A stretch of 64,000 nucleotides of DNA from an uncultured Prevotellaceae bacterium (GCA_902799905.1 CADCCB010000001.1:1-64000), one strand, 5' to 3'; shown: positions 7,677-18,400, counted from the stretch's first letter. Numbers and translations are program-made. Notes: generated by a model from the sequence alone, not told the origin.

Positions 7677-8984
7677 ATGAAACAACTGCTTACGATTCTG
7701 ATCTGTCTGCTGGGACTTAACAGCCTGAACGCGGAGAATTATCCTTACAAGAGTGACTACCTGTGGGTGACCGTGCCCGACCATGCCGACTGGCTCTACA
7801 AGACGGGCGAGCAGGCCACGGTTGAGGTACAGTTCTATAAATACGGCATACCGCGTGACGGGGTGGTGGAGTATGCCATTGGCAACGACCTGATGGAGGC
7901 CGACACGAAGGGCACCGTCACGCTGAAGAACGGGCGCGCCATCATTAAGGCGGGGACTGCGAAGAAACCCTGTTTCCGCGACATCCGCCTGACCATGAGG
8001 CTCGACGGCACCACCTATCAGCACCACGTGAAGATTGGCTTTTCACCTGAGAAGATAGTGCCCTATACCCAGGAGCCGAAGGACTTCTGGCAGTTTTGGC
8101 AGGACAACCTGAAGGAGGCAGCCAAGTATCCGCTGAAGTTCACGAAGACACCCTGTCCTGAGTTTACTACCGATAAGACCGACTGCTACTTGGTGCGCCT
8201 GGAACTGAACCCTCAGCATCAGATACTCTACGGCCTGCTGATGATGCCGAAAGAATGTTCAATGAAAAAATATCCCGTCGTGCTCTGTCCCCCAGGGGCT
8301 GGCGTGAAGACCATTAAGGAGCCAAACTCGCGCGACTACTATCCTGAGAACGGCGTCATCCGCTTCATCACCGAGATTCATGGCATGAACCCGCTGATGC
8401 CTGAGAAGTATTTCGAGGACGTGCGCTCGGCTTTTGATGGCAGGGAGAAGGGCTACCTGTATCAGGGCATTGACAGCCGCGACCATTATTACATGAAGCA
8501 CGTCTATCTGGGACTGGTGCGCAGTATCGACTTTCTCTGCTCGTTGCCTGAATGGGACGGAAAGAACGTCATCACTCAGGGAGGCAGCCAGGGTGGGGCA
8601 TTGTCGCTCATCGCCGCAGCCCTCGACCCCAGGGTGACGCTCTGCGTAGCCAACCATCCCGCTCTCAGCGATATGGCCGCTGCTGCTGAGGAAGGGCGCA
8701 CTCACGGCTATCCCCACTTCTCGAAGCAAGAGGGTTTCCTCACCCCACAGCATCTGCAGACATTGCCTTATTTCGACGTCTGCTGTTTCGCTCCTTATAT
8801 CAAGGCCAAGACCTACATGACGTGGGGTTACAACGACAATACCTGTCCGCCCACCACGAGTTATGCCGTCTGGAACCTGCTGAAGTGTGAGAAAGAGAGT
8901 CTGGTCACGCCCGTCAACGAGCATTGGACCAGCAATACGACCAACCGTCAGCAACTGGACTGGATACTCAAGAATATCAAATAA
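7677..8984 (+). CDS. Secreted acetyl-xylan-esterase-like (AXE1/CE7-type) hydrolase
   Basis: The 435-residue product has a signal peptide (MKQLLTILICLLGLNSLNA), an N-terminal beta domain to about residue 130, and an alpha/beta hydrolase domain. The catalytic triad can be read as S304 in GGSQGG, D387 in WGYNDN and H416 in NEHW, in the expected order. This places it with acetyl xylan esterases / cephalosporin-C deacetylases, which remove acetyl groups from sugars. The N-terminal beta domain is larger than in cytoplasmic CE7 enzymes and is typical of secreted Bacteroidota members. It is co-transcribed with the GH140-like gene. Confidence 0.8.
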   Translation: MKQLLTILICLLGLNSLNAENYPYKSDYLWVTVPDHADWLYKTGEQATVEVQFYKYGIPRDGVVEYAIGNDLMEADTKGTVTLKNGRAIIKAGTAKKPCFRDIRLTMRLDGTTYQHHVKIGFSPEKIVPYTQEPKDFWQFWQDNLKEAAKYPLKFTKTPCPEFTTDKTDCYLVRLELNPQHQILYGLLMMPKECSMKKYPVVLCPPGAGVKTIKEPNSRDYYPENGVIRFITEIHGMNPLMPEKYFEDVRSAFDGREKGYLYQGIDSRDHYYMKHVYLGLVRSIDFLCSLPEWDGKNVITQGGSQGGALSLIAAALDPRVTLCVANHPALSDMAAAAEEGRTHGYPHFSKQEGFLTPQHLQTLPYFDVCCFAPYIKAKTYMTWGYNDNTCPPTTSYAVWNLLKCEKESLVTPVNEHWTSNTTNRQQLDWILKNIK

Positions 8985-9020
8985 GTGGACAGATATAGTC
9001 GAATAATCAGATATTTTTCG

Positions 9021-9028
9021 TACTTTTG
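9021..9028 (+). promoter_or_regulatory. Promoter -7 element (TACTTTTG)
   Basis: TACTTTTG lies 28 bases before the ATG of the S9 peptidase gene. Confidence 0.6.
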
Positions 9029-9056
9029 CACCTCGTAAACAGACCCATAAAGTAGT

Positions 9057-11531
9057 ATGAAGAAATCTTTTATTCTGATAGCGCTGACAGCAGGCGTTCT
9101 GAATGCTGGGGCGCAGGTAAAGACAACGGTGACGGAATTTAACTTGGCAGGGCCCTTTGCCGTACAGGCTCCTGTAGGTATGGATTCCGTGGATGTGAAC
9201 GGAAAGAAGTTTGACGAGAATAGCCTGATGGACAACTTGTCGCTCTCTGTCGAGCCAACGACGGTGTTCAGTGGACAGGTGCTTCCCTCGCTGAAGAACA
9301 GCAAGAGCGTGGGCATCCTTTCCTTCTTTGTAAACAATAAGGATTACGTGAAGGGCTCTGTCGAGGTAAAAGGGCCGAAGAACTATAAACTCTTCATCGA
9401 TGGGCAAGAGTATGCTGGCGAACTGAAACTGGCACCAGAGCATCACACTTTCGCCATCCGCTATCTGGCTGAGCCCAGCGATACGGACTCTATTCAGGTG
9501 TCTTTTGATACTCAAACCTCCAACCTCCAACCTCAAACCTCAAAGTCCCATCCCTACATGGTGCACGATCTGACGGACGGTAAGCGCGTGCGTGGAATCT
9601 CGCTTTCGGCTGATGGTAAATACGTGGTGGTGACTTATCAGACCACGGAACGTGGCGGTAATAGCCGTTGGGATTATGAACTGCGTGAGGTGAAGACGCA
9701 GCAATTGTTGCGCTATCTGAATAAGAACGTGACATGGATGCCGCGCTCCGTTGCCTATATTGATGAGGAATGGCAGGGGGATAAACGCGTGCTCTTCAAG
9801 GTAGATCCGCTGACGGGACAGCGCTCGCAATGGGCCTACGATATTCCGCATGACAGTTATGATATCAGTCCTACAGAGGACTATCTCGTTTTCTCTGCTG
9901 AGGAGGAAGGCCCAAAAGAGGATGATGATGTCTACCAGGTGCTGGAGATGGACGACCGTCAGCCAGACTGGCGCAGCCGCAATTACCTGAAGCGTTATGA
10001 CCTGAAGACGGGCCTCTGTCAGCGCATTACTTTCGGCAATAAGGGCGAATATCTCTACGACATCTCTCAGGACGGCAAGAAACTCTTGATTGTGTCGTCT
10101 TATTCCAGATTGGCCAAGCGTCCTACAGAGGTGCAGGACGTCTATATCATGGATGCCCAGACGCTGAAGATGGATACTGTGCTCCAGTGTGAGGGCTTCC
10201 TTGGCGGGTGCTCTTTCTCGCCCGATGCCACCCAACTTCTCTTCACGGGTACGCCTGAGGCTTTCAACCGCATAGGCTGTCAGTTGCCAGAGAACGTGAC
10301 GCCAAGTATGACGGAGAACGAACTCTTCCTCTTCGACATTGCCAGTAAGAAGGTGACACCGCTGACGAAGGACTTCGATCCCAGTATCGAGCGTGTTGAC
10401 TGGTCACTGGCCGATGGCAATATCTATTTCACGGCTGAGGATCGCGACTACGTGAATATGTTTGTGCTCAACCCCAAGACTGGCAAGATTGTCAAACTGC
10501 CTATCCAGGGCGACTATGCCTATCGCTACGATATGGCCTCCAATGCAACCGTTATCGGTTACCTCTCCTATAAGACGATGGAGCCCGCCTCGGCCTATGT
10601 GGCCCAGATTGACTCGAAGAAACAAATGTTCAATGGTCCACGTTCAATGGTCAATGGTCAATGGTCAATGTTCAATGGCAAAGAGGCCCTTGGCGATGCT
10701 GAGATTGGTACCTGCGAGGATTGGAACTTTACTAATTCGAAGGGCGATACGGTCTATGGCCGTCTCTACCTGCCCAAGGACTTCGATGCTACGAAGAAAT
10801 ATCCTATGATTGTTTATTACTATGGTGGCTGCTCGCCTGTGAGCCGTTATTTCGAGTCGCCCTACGCCCCTCAGTACTGGAACTCGCTGGGCTATGTGGC
10901 CTATATCATCGAACCCAGTGGCGCTACGGGCTTTGGTCAGGAGTGGGCCTCACGCCATGTGAACACGGCCGGTCGTGGTCCTGCCGAGGATATCATCGAG
11001 GGTACGAAGAAGATTTGCGAGGAGCATCCCTATATCAACAAGGAGAAAATTGGTTGTATGGGTGCCTCGTATGGTGGTTTCATGACGCAGTACTTGCAGA
11101 CACAGACCGACATCTTTGCTGCTGCCGTTTCTCATGCGGGTATTGCCAACCACACCAGTTACTGGGGCGAGGGCTATTGGGGCTATAACTACAGCGAGGT
11201 GTCGATGGCCAACAGTTATCCTTGGAGTCATCGTGACCTCTACGTCAACCAGAGTCCGCTGTTCAATGCCGATAAGATTCACACGCCGCTGCTGCTCCTT
11301 CATGGCGATGCCGACACCAACGTGCCTCTCATCGAGAGCCTTCAGATGTTCACCGCCCTGAAACTGCTGGGCCGCGAGGTGGCCTTGGTGCAGGTGAAGG
11401 ACGAGAACCACCATATCCTCGACTACGCGAAGAAGGAGAAATGGCTCGCCACGCAGATGGCTTGGTTCGCTCGCTGGCTCAAGGACGACCCCACATGGTG
11501 GGATGGCCTCTATCCGAAGAAGAACCTGTAG
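9057..11531 (+). CDS. Secreted S9-family (prolyl oligopeptidase / DPP IV-like) peptidase
   Basis: The 824-residue product has a signal peptide ending near GAQ, a long beta-propeller region with WD40-like PD40 repeats, and a C-terminal alpha/beta hydrolase domain. The active site reads S671 in GASYGG, D753 in HGDADTNVP and the histidine pair H785/H786 in ENHHIL. S9 enzymes cleave after proline or related residues in short peptides and in Bacteroidota act in the periplasm or at the cell surface. Two low-complexity insertions, TSNLQPQTSKS near residue 155 and SMVNGQWSMFNG near residue 530, are encoded by perfect heptanucleotide tandem repeats and sit in predicted surface loops. It is convergent with the next gene, 8 bases away. 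Confidence 0.88.
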   Translation: MKKSFILIALTAGVLNAGAQVKTTVTEFNLAGPFAVQAPVGMDSVDVNGKKFDENSLMDNLSLSVEPTTVFSGQVLPSLKNSKSVGILSFFVNNKDYVKGSVEVKGPKNYKLFIDGQEYAGELKLAPEHHTFAIRYLAEPSDTDSIQVSFDTQTSNLQPQTSKSHPYMVHDLTDGKRVRGISLSADGKYVVVTYQTTERGGNSRWDYELREVKTQQLLRYLNKNVTWMPRSVAYIDEEWQGDKRVLFKVDPLTGQRSQWAYDIPHDSYDISPTEDYLVFSAEEEGPKEDDDVYQVLEMDDRQPDWRSRNYLKRYDLKTGLCQRITFGNKGEYLYDISQDGKKLLIVSSYSRLAKRPTEVQDVYIMDAQTLKMDTVLQCEGFLGGCSFSPDATQLLFTGTPEAFNRIGCQLPENVTPSMTENELFLFDIASKKVTPLTKDFDPSIERVDWSLADGNIYFTAEDRDYVNMFVLNPKTGKIVKLPIQGDYAYRYDMASNATVIGYLSYKTMEPASAYVAQIDSKKQMFNGPRSMVNGQWSMFNGKEALGDAEIGTCEDWNFTNSKGDTVYGRLYLPKDFDATKKYPMIVYYYGGCSPVSRYFESPYAPQYWNSLGYVAYIIEPSGATGFGQEWASRHVNTAGRGPAEDIIEGTKKICEEHPYINKEKIGCMGASYGGFMTQYLQTQTDIFAAAVSHAGIANHTSYWGEGYWGYNYSEVSMANSYPWSHRDLYVNQSPLFNADKIHTPLLLLHGDADTNVPLIESLQMFTALKLLGREVALVQVKDENHHILDYAKKEKWLATQMAWFARWLKDDPTWWDGLYPKKNL
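9511..9545 (+). repeat. Heptanucleotide tandem repeat, five units, inside the S9 peptidase gene
   Basis: Five consecutive 7-base units of the form CTCAAAC or CTCCAAC (the last is CTCAAAG). They remain in frame within the reading frame. Confidence 0.85.
10628..10676 (+). repeat. Heptanucleotide tandem repeat, seven units, inside the S9 peptidase gene
   Basis: Seven consecutive 7-base units of the form GTTCAAT or GGTCAAT, with one variant GGTCCAC. The coding frame continues through them. Confidence 0.85.
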
Positions 11532-11539
11532 AGGGAGGG

Positions 11540-13453
11540 TTATCCCTTGGATGGCCGTCTGCGTTTCTGCTTTTGGGCCGTTGTCTGTCCACTGGTTCCT
11601 CCCAGCGTGCTGGCATCTATGGCATCGAGCAGCGAGTGCTGTTTCTGGCGCAGATAGTCGGCTGTGGTGAAGGTGCGCTCTGACATCTGTTTCAGCAGAT
11701 AACGGCGCGAGAGCCAGGCCTGCTGCAGGTCTGCATGGTTTTCCGTGAGACGTTTCATGGCCACCTTATTCTGCGACTTGATGTCAGACACTAACGATAG
11801 CGGCTTGGACATGGTCTTGTCGAGTGTCTGCTCAAAATAGGCAGCACTTCGTTTTACGCGCTCCAGGAATTCCGTCTCGTGCAACTCCGCTATCGTCATC
11901 CGCTGAATCATGGCACACCATTTGGTGGCAATGTCAATGACCTGTTGTTTATAGTCTTCCAGGGCCCGCTTGTGCAACTCGGCAATGTCAGTATGACTAT
12001 GATAGAAGAACTCGATGATGAGTCGCGCCAGATATTCTTCACGATAGAGGATGTCCTTGAAGTCGAACAGTTCCATCAGCAGGTAGCGGTAGTATTCGTC
12101 CTTGAGCGTGGACAGTTGCCCGATGCTTCGCTGTGCCTCTTCTTCCTGATGCGATATATAGTCGTCCACACGTTCATCATTGATGATGGCCTGGGGCGTG
12201 ATACGTGAAGCCAGCACCATGCCTTCGAGCGACCTGCAGCGGCTCAGGGCGACATACACCTGACCAGGTGCAAACGACAGGCTGGCATCGATGATGGCGC
12301 GATCGAAGGTCAGGCCCTGACTCTTGTGGATCGTGATGGCCCATGCCAGTCGCAGGGGCAGTTGTGCGAACTTACCCAGCACCTCGGTCTCTATTTCTTG
12401 TGTCTCATTGTTCAGTGTGTAGCGTGCGTTTTCCCATTCCAGCGGCTCCACCTCAATAGCCTCGCTGTCGCCAGGACAGACAACTTCCAGCCGGTTGCTT
12501 TCTGCCAGCGTCACATGACCTATGCGTCCGTTATAATAGCGGTGTCTGCCTGATGGGTCGTTCTTCACGAACATGACCTGTGCGCCCTCCTTCAGTATCA
12601 GCGTCTCTGCCGTAGGGTACGAGTATTCTGGGAATACTCCCTCTATCCGTGCTTGATAGGTAAATGACTGGCCACGCAGTTTTTTCAGTTCCGACTCGTT
12701 GTAGTTGTTGGCCATCTGGTTGTGGGTAGTCAGACGGATGTAGCCATCTTCCGGTTTGGGGATGAATGTCGGCTGGAAGCGACTGTTCAGAAGTGTGAGG
12801 TCATTGGCCGTGGGGCATCCCTCGCGGATATGGTTCAGCAGTGAGAGAAATGTTTCGTCCTGTTGGCGATACACAGTTTCCAGTTGGATGGTGACATACT
12901 CTATCTGTGCCAGTGCCTTTGAGCCGAAGAAATAGGGCGTGTCGTAATAGGGTGCGAGCATCCGCTCGTCATCGGGTGTCACCACAGGCGTCAGTTGTTG
13001 CAGGTCGCCAATCATCAGCAACTGCACACCGCCAAAAGGCTTATAACGGTCGCGGAAACGACGGAGCACGCTGTCGATAGCGTCGAGCAGATCGCTGCGT
13101 ACCATCGATATCTCGTCGATAATCAGCAGGTCGAGCGAGGCGATAATCTTACGCTTGTCCTTGCTGAAGTCGAACTTGCTCTTGATTTTCGCGTTAGGGA
13201 CGAAAGGGGAGAACGGCAGTTGGAAGAACGAGTGGATGGTCATGCCACCCGCATTAATGGCTGCCACACCTGTTGGTGCCACCACAATGCTGCGTTTGCT
13301 ACTGTGCTCAACCACCGTTTTCAGGAATGTTGTCTTTCCAGTTCCTGCCTTGCCTGTCAGGAAGATGCTGCGCCCTGTGTGTTCCACAAAGTCCCACGCG
13401 TAGCGCAATTCCTTGTTGTTTTCTGTGTTCTCCGTGTTCAGATAAGACTCCAT
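11540..13453 (-). CDS. PIF1-like superfamily 1B DNA helicase
   Basis: The 637-residue product is a PIF1/RecD-like helicase. Walker A is G34KAGTGKTT, followed by VVAPTGVAA (motif Ia) and Walker B in LLIIDEIS. Near residue 370 the C-terminal helicase motif AWAITIHKSQGLTFDRAIID is followed by VYVALSRC. Such enzymes unwind DNA 5' to 3' and handle G-quadruplexes or stalled forks. The ~180 residues after the helicase core are helical and end in a basic tail (KQKRRRPSKG); they are typical of Bacteroidota homologues and unassigned. A TACCTTTG promoter lies upstream on the same strand. Confidence 0.85.
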   Translation of the reverse strand: MESYLNTENTENNKELRYAWDFVEHTGRSIFLTGKAGTGKTTFLKTVVEHSSKRSIVVAPTGVAAINAGGMTIHSFFQLPFSPFVPNAKIKSKFDFSKDKRKIIASLDLLIIDEISMVRSDLLDAIDSVLRRFRDRYKPFGGVQLLMIGDLQQLTPVVTPDDERMLAPYYDTPYFFGSKALAQIEYVTIQLETVYRQQDETFLSLLNHIREGCPTANDLTLLNSRFQPTFIPKPEDGYIRLTTHNQMANNYNESELKKLRGQSFTYQARIEGVFPEYSYPTAETLILKEGAQVMFVKNDPSGRHRYYNGRIGHVTLAESNRLEVVCPGDSEAIEVEPLEWENARYTLNNETQEIETEVLGKFAQLPLRLAWAITIHKSQGLTFDRAIIDASLSFAPGQVYVALSRCRSLEGMVLASRITPQAIINDERVDDYISHQEEEAQRSIGQLSTLKDEYYRYLLMELFDFKDILYREEYLARLIIEFFYHSHTDIAELHKRALEDYKQQVIDIATKWCAMIQRMTIAELHETEFLERVKRSAAYFEQTLDKTMSKPLSLVSDIKSQNKVAMKRLTENHADLQQAWLSRRYLLKQMSERTFTTADYLRQKQHSLLDAIDASTLGGTSGQTTAQKQKRRRPSKG

Positions 13454-13478
13454 GCTGTTTCCTTTCTGTTATAGAGGT

Positions 13479-13486
13479 CAAAGGTA
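13479..13486 (-). promoter_or_regulatory. Promoter -7 element of the PIF1-like helicase gene
   Basis: CAAAGGTA on the + strand reads TACCTTTG on the - strand, 25 bases before the start codon. Confidence 0.6.
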
Positions 13487-13584
13487 CAAAAAACATTGAA
13501 TATAGAATCATGGACAACGACACTTTATGCGATAATTTAAAAATTATTATGAATTACCTGTTATGAATTGTGGATGAAAGTCTG

Positions 13585-13592
13585 TAACTTTG
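13585..13592 (+). promoter_or_regulatory. Promoter -7 element (TAACTTTG) of mnmA
   Basis: TAACTTTG lies inside the longest possible mnmA reading frame and only 5 bases before the GTG at 13598. This argues for initiation at that GTG, on a nearly leaderless transcript. Confidence 0.5.
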
Positions 13593-13597
13593 CAGCC

Positions 13598-14698
13598 GTG
13601 AATACAAGTGAACTGGATAATAAGCGCATTGCCGTACTGCTGTCGGGAGGTGTCGATAGCAGCGTGGTGGTCTATGAGTTTGCCCGTCTGGGCTTGCATC
13701 CTGACTGTTTCTACATTAAGATAGGACCAGAGCAGAACGCCGAATGGGACTGTAGCAGCGAGGAGGACCTGGAAATGGCTACGGCCGTAGCACATAAGTA
13801 CGGCTGTAAGTTGGAAGTGGTGGACTGCCATCAGGAATACTGGGATCAGGTGACGAAATACACGATGGATAAGGTGAAGGTGGGTCTTACTCCTAATCCT
13901 GATGTGATGTGTAACCGTCTGATAAAGTTCGGTGCCTTCCACGAGAAGTGTGGACACGACTACGACCTCATTGCCACAGGCCATTATGCCACAACGGAAG
14001 AGGAAATCGTAAATAGTAAATCGTCAAATAGTAAATTAAAATGGCTCTGCACAAGCCCTGACCCCGTGAAGGACCAGACGGACTTCCTGGCGCAGATATA
14101 CGACTGGCAGTTGCAGAGGGCGATTTTCCCCATTGGCCATTATGTGAAAGATGAGGTGCGACAGATAGCAGAGCAGGAACACTTGGTGAACGCCCGCCGC
14201 AAGGACTCACAGGGCATCTGCTTTTTGGGTAAGATCGACTATACGGAATATATCAAGAGGTACTTGGGAGAGATGCCTGGTAGGGTGGTGGAACTGGAGA
14301 CGGGGCGTATCATTGGTCAGCATCGTGGACACTGGTTCTATACGATTGGTCAGCGCAAGGGCCTGGGCTTTGGCGGCGGTCCTTGGTTCATCGTTAGGAA
14401 GAATGTGGAAGAGAATGTCCTCTACGTCTCTCATGGCTACGATCCTGAGACGGCCTATAAGCAGGATTTCCCCATTCACGGCTTCCACAGCATCAATGGC
14501 GTGATGCCTGGCGAGCATATCACTTTCAAGATTCGCCATACGCCCGAGTTTCATCCTGCCACACTTGAGCCTGCTGGCAATGGCCGATTCGTCGTTCACT
14601 CTGCTGAGCGCATCCATGGCGTGGCACCAGGCCAGTTCTGTGTCATTTATGACAATCGCCACCACCGTTGTTACGGCAGTGGCGAGATAACGGTTTGA
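13598..14698 (+). CDS. mnmA: tRNA 2-thiouridine synthase MnmA
   Basis: The 366-residue product thiolates U34 of Glu, Gln and Lys tRNAs using a persulfide sulfur. The PP-loop SGGVDSS near the N-terminus binds ATP. The two catalytic cysteines are in NPDVMCNRLIKF and QGICFLG, and the C-terminal beta domain (GQRKGLGFGGGPWFIV onward) is complete. The GTG at 13598 was chosen because a promoter motif sits just before it; ATG 13574 is in frame but its extra residues lie on the promoter. A short insertion (IVNSKSSNSKLK), encoded by imperfect heptamers, interrupts the region between the ATGHYA motif and the tRNA-binding loop. Confidence 0.92.
   Translation: MNTSELDNKRIAVLLSGGVDSSVVVYEFARLGLHPDCFYIKIGPEQNAEWDCSSEEDLEMATAVAHKYGCKLEVVDCHQEYWDQVTKYTMDKVKVGLTPNPDVMCNRLIKFGAFHEKCGHDYDLIATGHYATTEEEIVNSKSSNSKLKWLCTSPDPVKDQTDFLAQIYDWQLQRAIFPIGHYVKDEVRQIAEQEHLVNARRKDSQGICFLGKIDYTEYIKRYLGEMPGRVVELETGRIIGQHRGHWFYTIGQRKGLGFGGGPWFIVRKNVEENVLYVSHGYDPETAYKQDFPIHGFHSINGVMPGEHITFKIRHTPEFHPATLEPAGNGRFVVHSAERIHGVAPGQFCVIYDNRHHRCYGSGEITV
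14008..14035 (+). repeat. Imperfect heptanucleotide repeat inside mnmA
   Basis: Four 7-base units (CGTAAAT, AGTAAAT, CGTCAAA, TAGTAAA) form an AT-rich in-frame insertion. Confidence 0.6.
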
Positions 14699-14741
14699 TT
14701 TTTTTTTCGAGATATCGATATATCGTTCTATCGATTATTCG

Positions 14742-14789
14742 TTCAATCGTTTAATCGAATAATCGTTTAATCGTTCAATCGAATAATCG
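14742..14789. repeat. Octanucleotide tandem repeat between convergent genes
   Basis: Six consecutive 8-base units of the form NNNAATCG (TTCAATCG, TTTAATCG, AATAATCG in varying order). They fill the gap between the convergent mnmA and polysaccharide deacetylase genes, with further ATATCGAT-like words just before. Confidence 0.8.
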
Positions 14790-14795
14790 AATCGA

Positions 14796-15410
14796 TTAAT
14801 AATCAAAGATCTTAAACTCATACCCCTGTTCCTTGAGCCAGTGAATGCTCTCGGGCAGGGCAGTCTTTAGTTTATCAATAGACTTCAGGGAGTCGTGGAA
14901 GGTGATAATGGAACCGTTGCGGGCGTAACGCTTCACGTTGTTCACCACATCATCGGCTGTGAGCCACTTGGAGTAATCGCGTGTCACGAGGTCCCACATC
15001 ACCACTTTGTATTTTCGCGAGAGCCACACATACTGGGCCAGTCGCATCCATCCGTGTGGTGGGCGCATCAGCCGGCTGTGTATATAGGCGTTGGCCTTTT
15101 CTACGTTGTAACTGTACTCCTTGATGGTGTGCCGCAGTCCGCCTATATGGTTATGAGTGTGGTTGCCCACCTGATGGCCCTCGTCTTTGATACGCTGGAA
15201 CAGTTCGGGATATTTGCGCACATTGTCGCCCACCATGAAAAAGGTAGCCTTGATGCCCTCCTGCTTGAGGGTATCAAGGATGAAAGGGGTAGCCTCAGGG
15301 ATGGGGCCGTCGTCGAACGTCAGGTAGACTGCGTGTTCGCGACGGTCCATTCTCCACAGGGCTTTCGGGTAGAGCCAGCGAAGATAGATGGCTGGTTGCT
15401 CGATAAACAT
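14796..15410 (-). CDS. Polysaccharide deacetylase (NodB-homology) family protein
   Basis: The 204-residue product consists of a single NodB domain. The metal-dependent deacetylase motifs are visible: TFDDGP (catalytic base and metal Asp), HTHNH (metal-binding histidines), R-P-P-H-G and the C-terminal IITFHDS. Family members remove N- or O-acetyl groups from peptidoglycan or exopolysaccharide. No cleavable signal peptide is obvious. It starts 10 bases after the stop of the DUF2723 gene and is probably in its operon. Confidence 0.85.
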   Translation of the reverse strand: MFIEQPAIYLRWLYPKALWRMDRREHAVYLTFDDGPIPEATPFILDTLKQEGIKATFFMVGDNVRKYPELFQRIKDEGHQVGNHTHNHIGGLRHTIKEYSYNVEKANAYIHSRLMRPPHGWMRLAQYVWLSRKYKVVMWDLVTRDYSKWLTADDVVNNVKRYARNGSIITFHDSLKSIDKLKTALPESIHWLKEQGYEFKIFDY

Positions 15411-15420
15411 TTTATCTTTT

Positions 15421-18400
15421 TTACTGAGGTAACGGTCCTCCCTTGCTTAAATAGGTGTCGATGTGTTCACCCAGTTTCTGGTCGTACTGTTCTGCCAGGT
15501 TCATGTCGCATGACGAGGCGATGTCGATGAGGTGGCGCATGACATAGAACATGTGGAACTGACTGCTGCTGGTACAACTGGGGAAGAGATAGGGGGGCAG
15601 CGAGTTGTAGAAGGTCATCGACTGGTCAGAGTTCTTCCACAGGGCTTCCAGCACCTCCTTGGCCTTCTTCGTGTTCCCCAGTTTAGCATAGCAGCGGGCC
15701 ATGTCGATGCTGCCGCTCTGGAAGTCGTGCGGTACGTTGTAGGAGGGAATCTCCTTGTCGCATTTCTCCAGCACCTTGGCAGCCTTGTCGTTGTCGCCCT
15801 CGTCTATGAGGTTGGTGGCCAACTTGACCATCAGGCGACGGTGGGTGTAGCACATGCGCATGACTGTCTCGTCGAGATAGATGCCAGGCTTGTCGATGCC
15901 ACCGAACTTATAGCGGTTCATCACGTTGTCGTAGGTCTTCTCGGTGTCGAAGTTAGTCATGTGTGGCAGCGGCTGATCGTCGATGTTCGTGGTGAAGGGC
16001 GTGATGCGGTTGGCCAGTCCTTCCTGCACGAAGTTGTCGCCCAGGTTCATGTAGTTCTCCTGTCCCACGGTGTAGGCCACGTAGATGGGGCGCGTCCAGT
16101 TGGCATTAGCCAGCAGTTCGAGCATCATCAGTTTGCTCTTGTCGAGGCCTCCCAGACCCTTCAGCGAGATGACCATGCGATCGGGGATGGAGTCACCCTG
16201 TATCTTCATGCCGCTCTTTCTGACGGCCTCTTTGTCGATGGTCAGATAGACGGTATCGGTAGGTATGACGTGCAGATCGCTCTCCAATTCATAGTAGTAG
16301 TCGTTCTTTATCTCCTCTATCTGGTTGTATGCCAGTTCGATGGCGGCCTTCTGACGCTGTTTCAACTCATCGCTACGGTGGTCACGCACCCAGTATTTGA
16401 GCACGTTTTTCAGTTCGTATGGGTCTTCACCGAAGAGTTCCTTCACCTCAGCAGGATACTGCTTCCGTAGCAGTTCGATGGCCGAACGGATGTGACGGTC
16501 CACCTTCACATACTCGTTGGTGCCAGAACAGTATTCCAAGCGGCTCCAGTTGATGGGCAGCGAAGGCGAGTCGTAGGCCGGACGTATCATCTGGTCGATG
16601 TACCAGTCGGTGTTGAGGTACGACAGGTTGCACACGCGGGCATCTGTACGCACACCCTCAGTATCCTGATTGTACCAGAGCGGGAAGGTGTCGTTGTCGC
16701 CATTGGTGAAGATGATGGGGGCGCCCTCTTGCTGCAGCGTCATCAGATAGTTCTGTCCGAAGTCTGTGCAAGTGTAGCGGCCAGAGCGATCGTGGTCATC
16801 CCATGTCTGCGAGCCCATCTGGATGGGTACAAGCAGACAGATGATGCTAACGACGGCGGCCAGAGCGGTGACTGCTGTTCCATTTTTCATTTTGCCCATG
16901 ACCCTTGACAGCATGTCGATGATGGCAGCAACACCCATGCCACACCAAATAGCGAAGGCATAGAACGAGCCGGCATAGGCGTAGTCACGCTCACGGGGCT
17001 GCTCTGGTGTCTGGTTTAGGTAGACTACGATGGCCAGACCTGTCATGAAGAACAGGAAGAAGACCACCCAGAACTGTTGTATGCCCTTGCGGCGGCAGAG
17101 GAATACCTGCCACAGAATGCCAATCAGTCCAAGGATGAGCGGCAGACAATAGAACACGTTGTGTCCCTTGTTGTTCTTCAACTCGTCAGGCAGCAGCGAC
17201 TGGTCGCCCAGACGGGCATTGTCTATGAAGGGGATGCCAGTGAGCCAGTTGCCGTGCTCCACGTCGCCATGACCCTGGATGTCGTTCTGTCGGCCAGCGA
17301 AGTTCCAAAGGAAGTAACGCCAGTACATCCAATTGCACTGATATGAGAAGAAGAACCGCAGGTTCTCGAACTGCGTGGGCATGGTCACTGTGTTGCCCTT
17401 ACGATAGTTAGAGGGCACCTTCTGACCTTCTATCTGTCCGTTCTTACCGCCCCAACTGTTATATTGGGAGATGTGTCGCGAACTGTTTGAGTACATGCGT
17501 GGGAAAAACATGTTCTGTGCATAGACAGGCTTATCCTTGGTAATCTCTTCACCTTTGGCATCGAGGCACGAGTAGCGGTCGGGCTCGTCGGCCGACTTCT
17601 TTTCCACACGGTGCCAAATGGGGGCACCCTCGTCCATTTCTACAGAGCCCTCGTTATTAATCTTGTATTCAGAACTATAGGCCTGTCCGTAGAGCAGCGG
17701 GCGGTAGCCATACTGGTCGCGGCTCAGGTAGTTGCCCAGCGTGAAGATGTCCTCAGGCGAGTTCTGGTCCATCGGCGGGTTGGCTGACGAACGGATGACA
17801 ATGACGGCATACGTCGAGTAGCCAATCATCAGCATCAGCATGCAGAGCAGGGTGGTGTTCTTGAAACGGGTGGTGATCAGCGGCTTCTTTCTGCCTGGTA
17901 GGAAGAGCAGTGCTGCCAGCACGAGGAGTACCAACAGGCCGATGCCGAAGGCTGCCCAGCCGTAGCCGTAGAAGGGGATGCCTAGCATGCCGAAAGCCAG
18001 CAGGAAGGCAATGTTCTGGCGTATCCAGCCAAAGGAGTAGTTGTCATCGCTGGCAGTCTGTGTCTCATAGATGGCCCAGATGACTATTGCCACAAGCAGG
18101 GCCAGATAGACATACTCACCGAAGTTGAACGGCATGCCCAGCATGTTGACGAAGAAGAGTTCGAACCAGCCGCCCACGGTGATGATGCCTGGCACCACGC
18201 CGTAGAGCACGGCGGCCAGCACTACTAACGATGCCATCAGGGCCATGATGGCCCCCAGGAAGTTGGCCTTGGGATAGCGCTTGAAATAGTAGACCAGCAC
18301 GATGGCGGGCAGGCACAGCAGGTTCAGCAGGTGCACGCCGATGGAAAGTCCCGTCATATACATGATGAGCACCAGCCAGCGGTCACTGTGAGGCTCGTCT

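Noticed and set aside
8259..9536. 425-codon - strand ORF
   Set aside because: It lies antisense to the esterase and peptidase genes, shows no domain or signal, and has composition typical of a mirror frame of GC-rich coding DNA.
14700..14795. Possible intrinsic terminator or CRISPR-like array between convergent genes
   Set aside because: The T-run at 14699-14707 follows no GC-rich stem, and the repeats have an 8-base period with no spacers.
15532..16470. 312-codon + strand ORF
   Set aside because: Antisense to the DUF2723 gene; Val/His-rich mirror-frame composition, no family.
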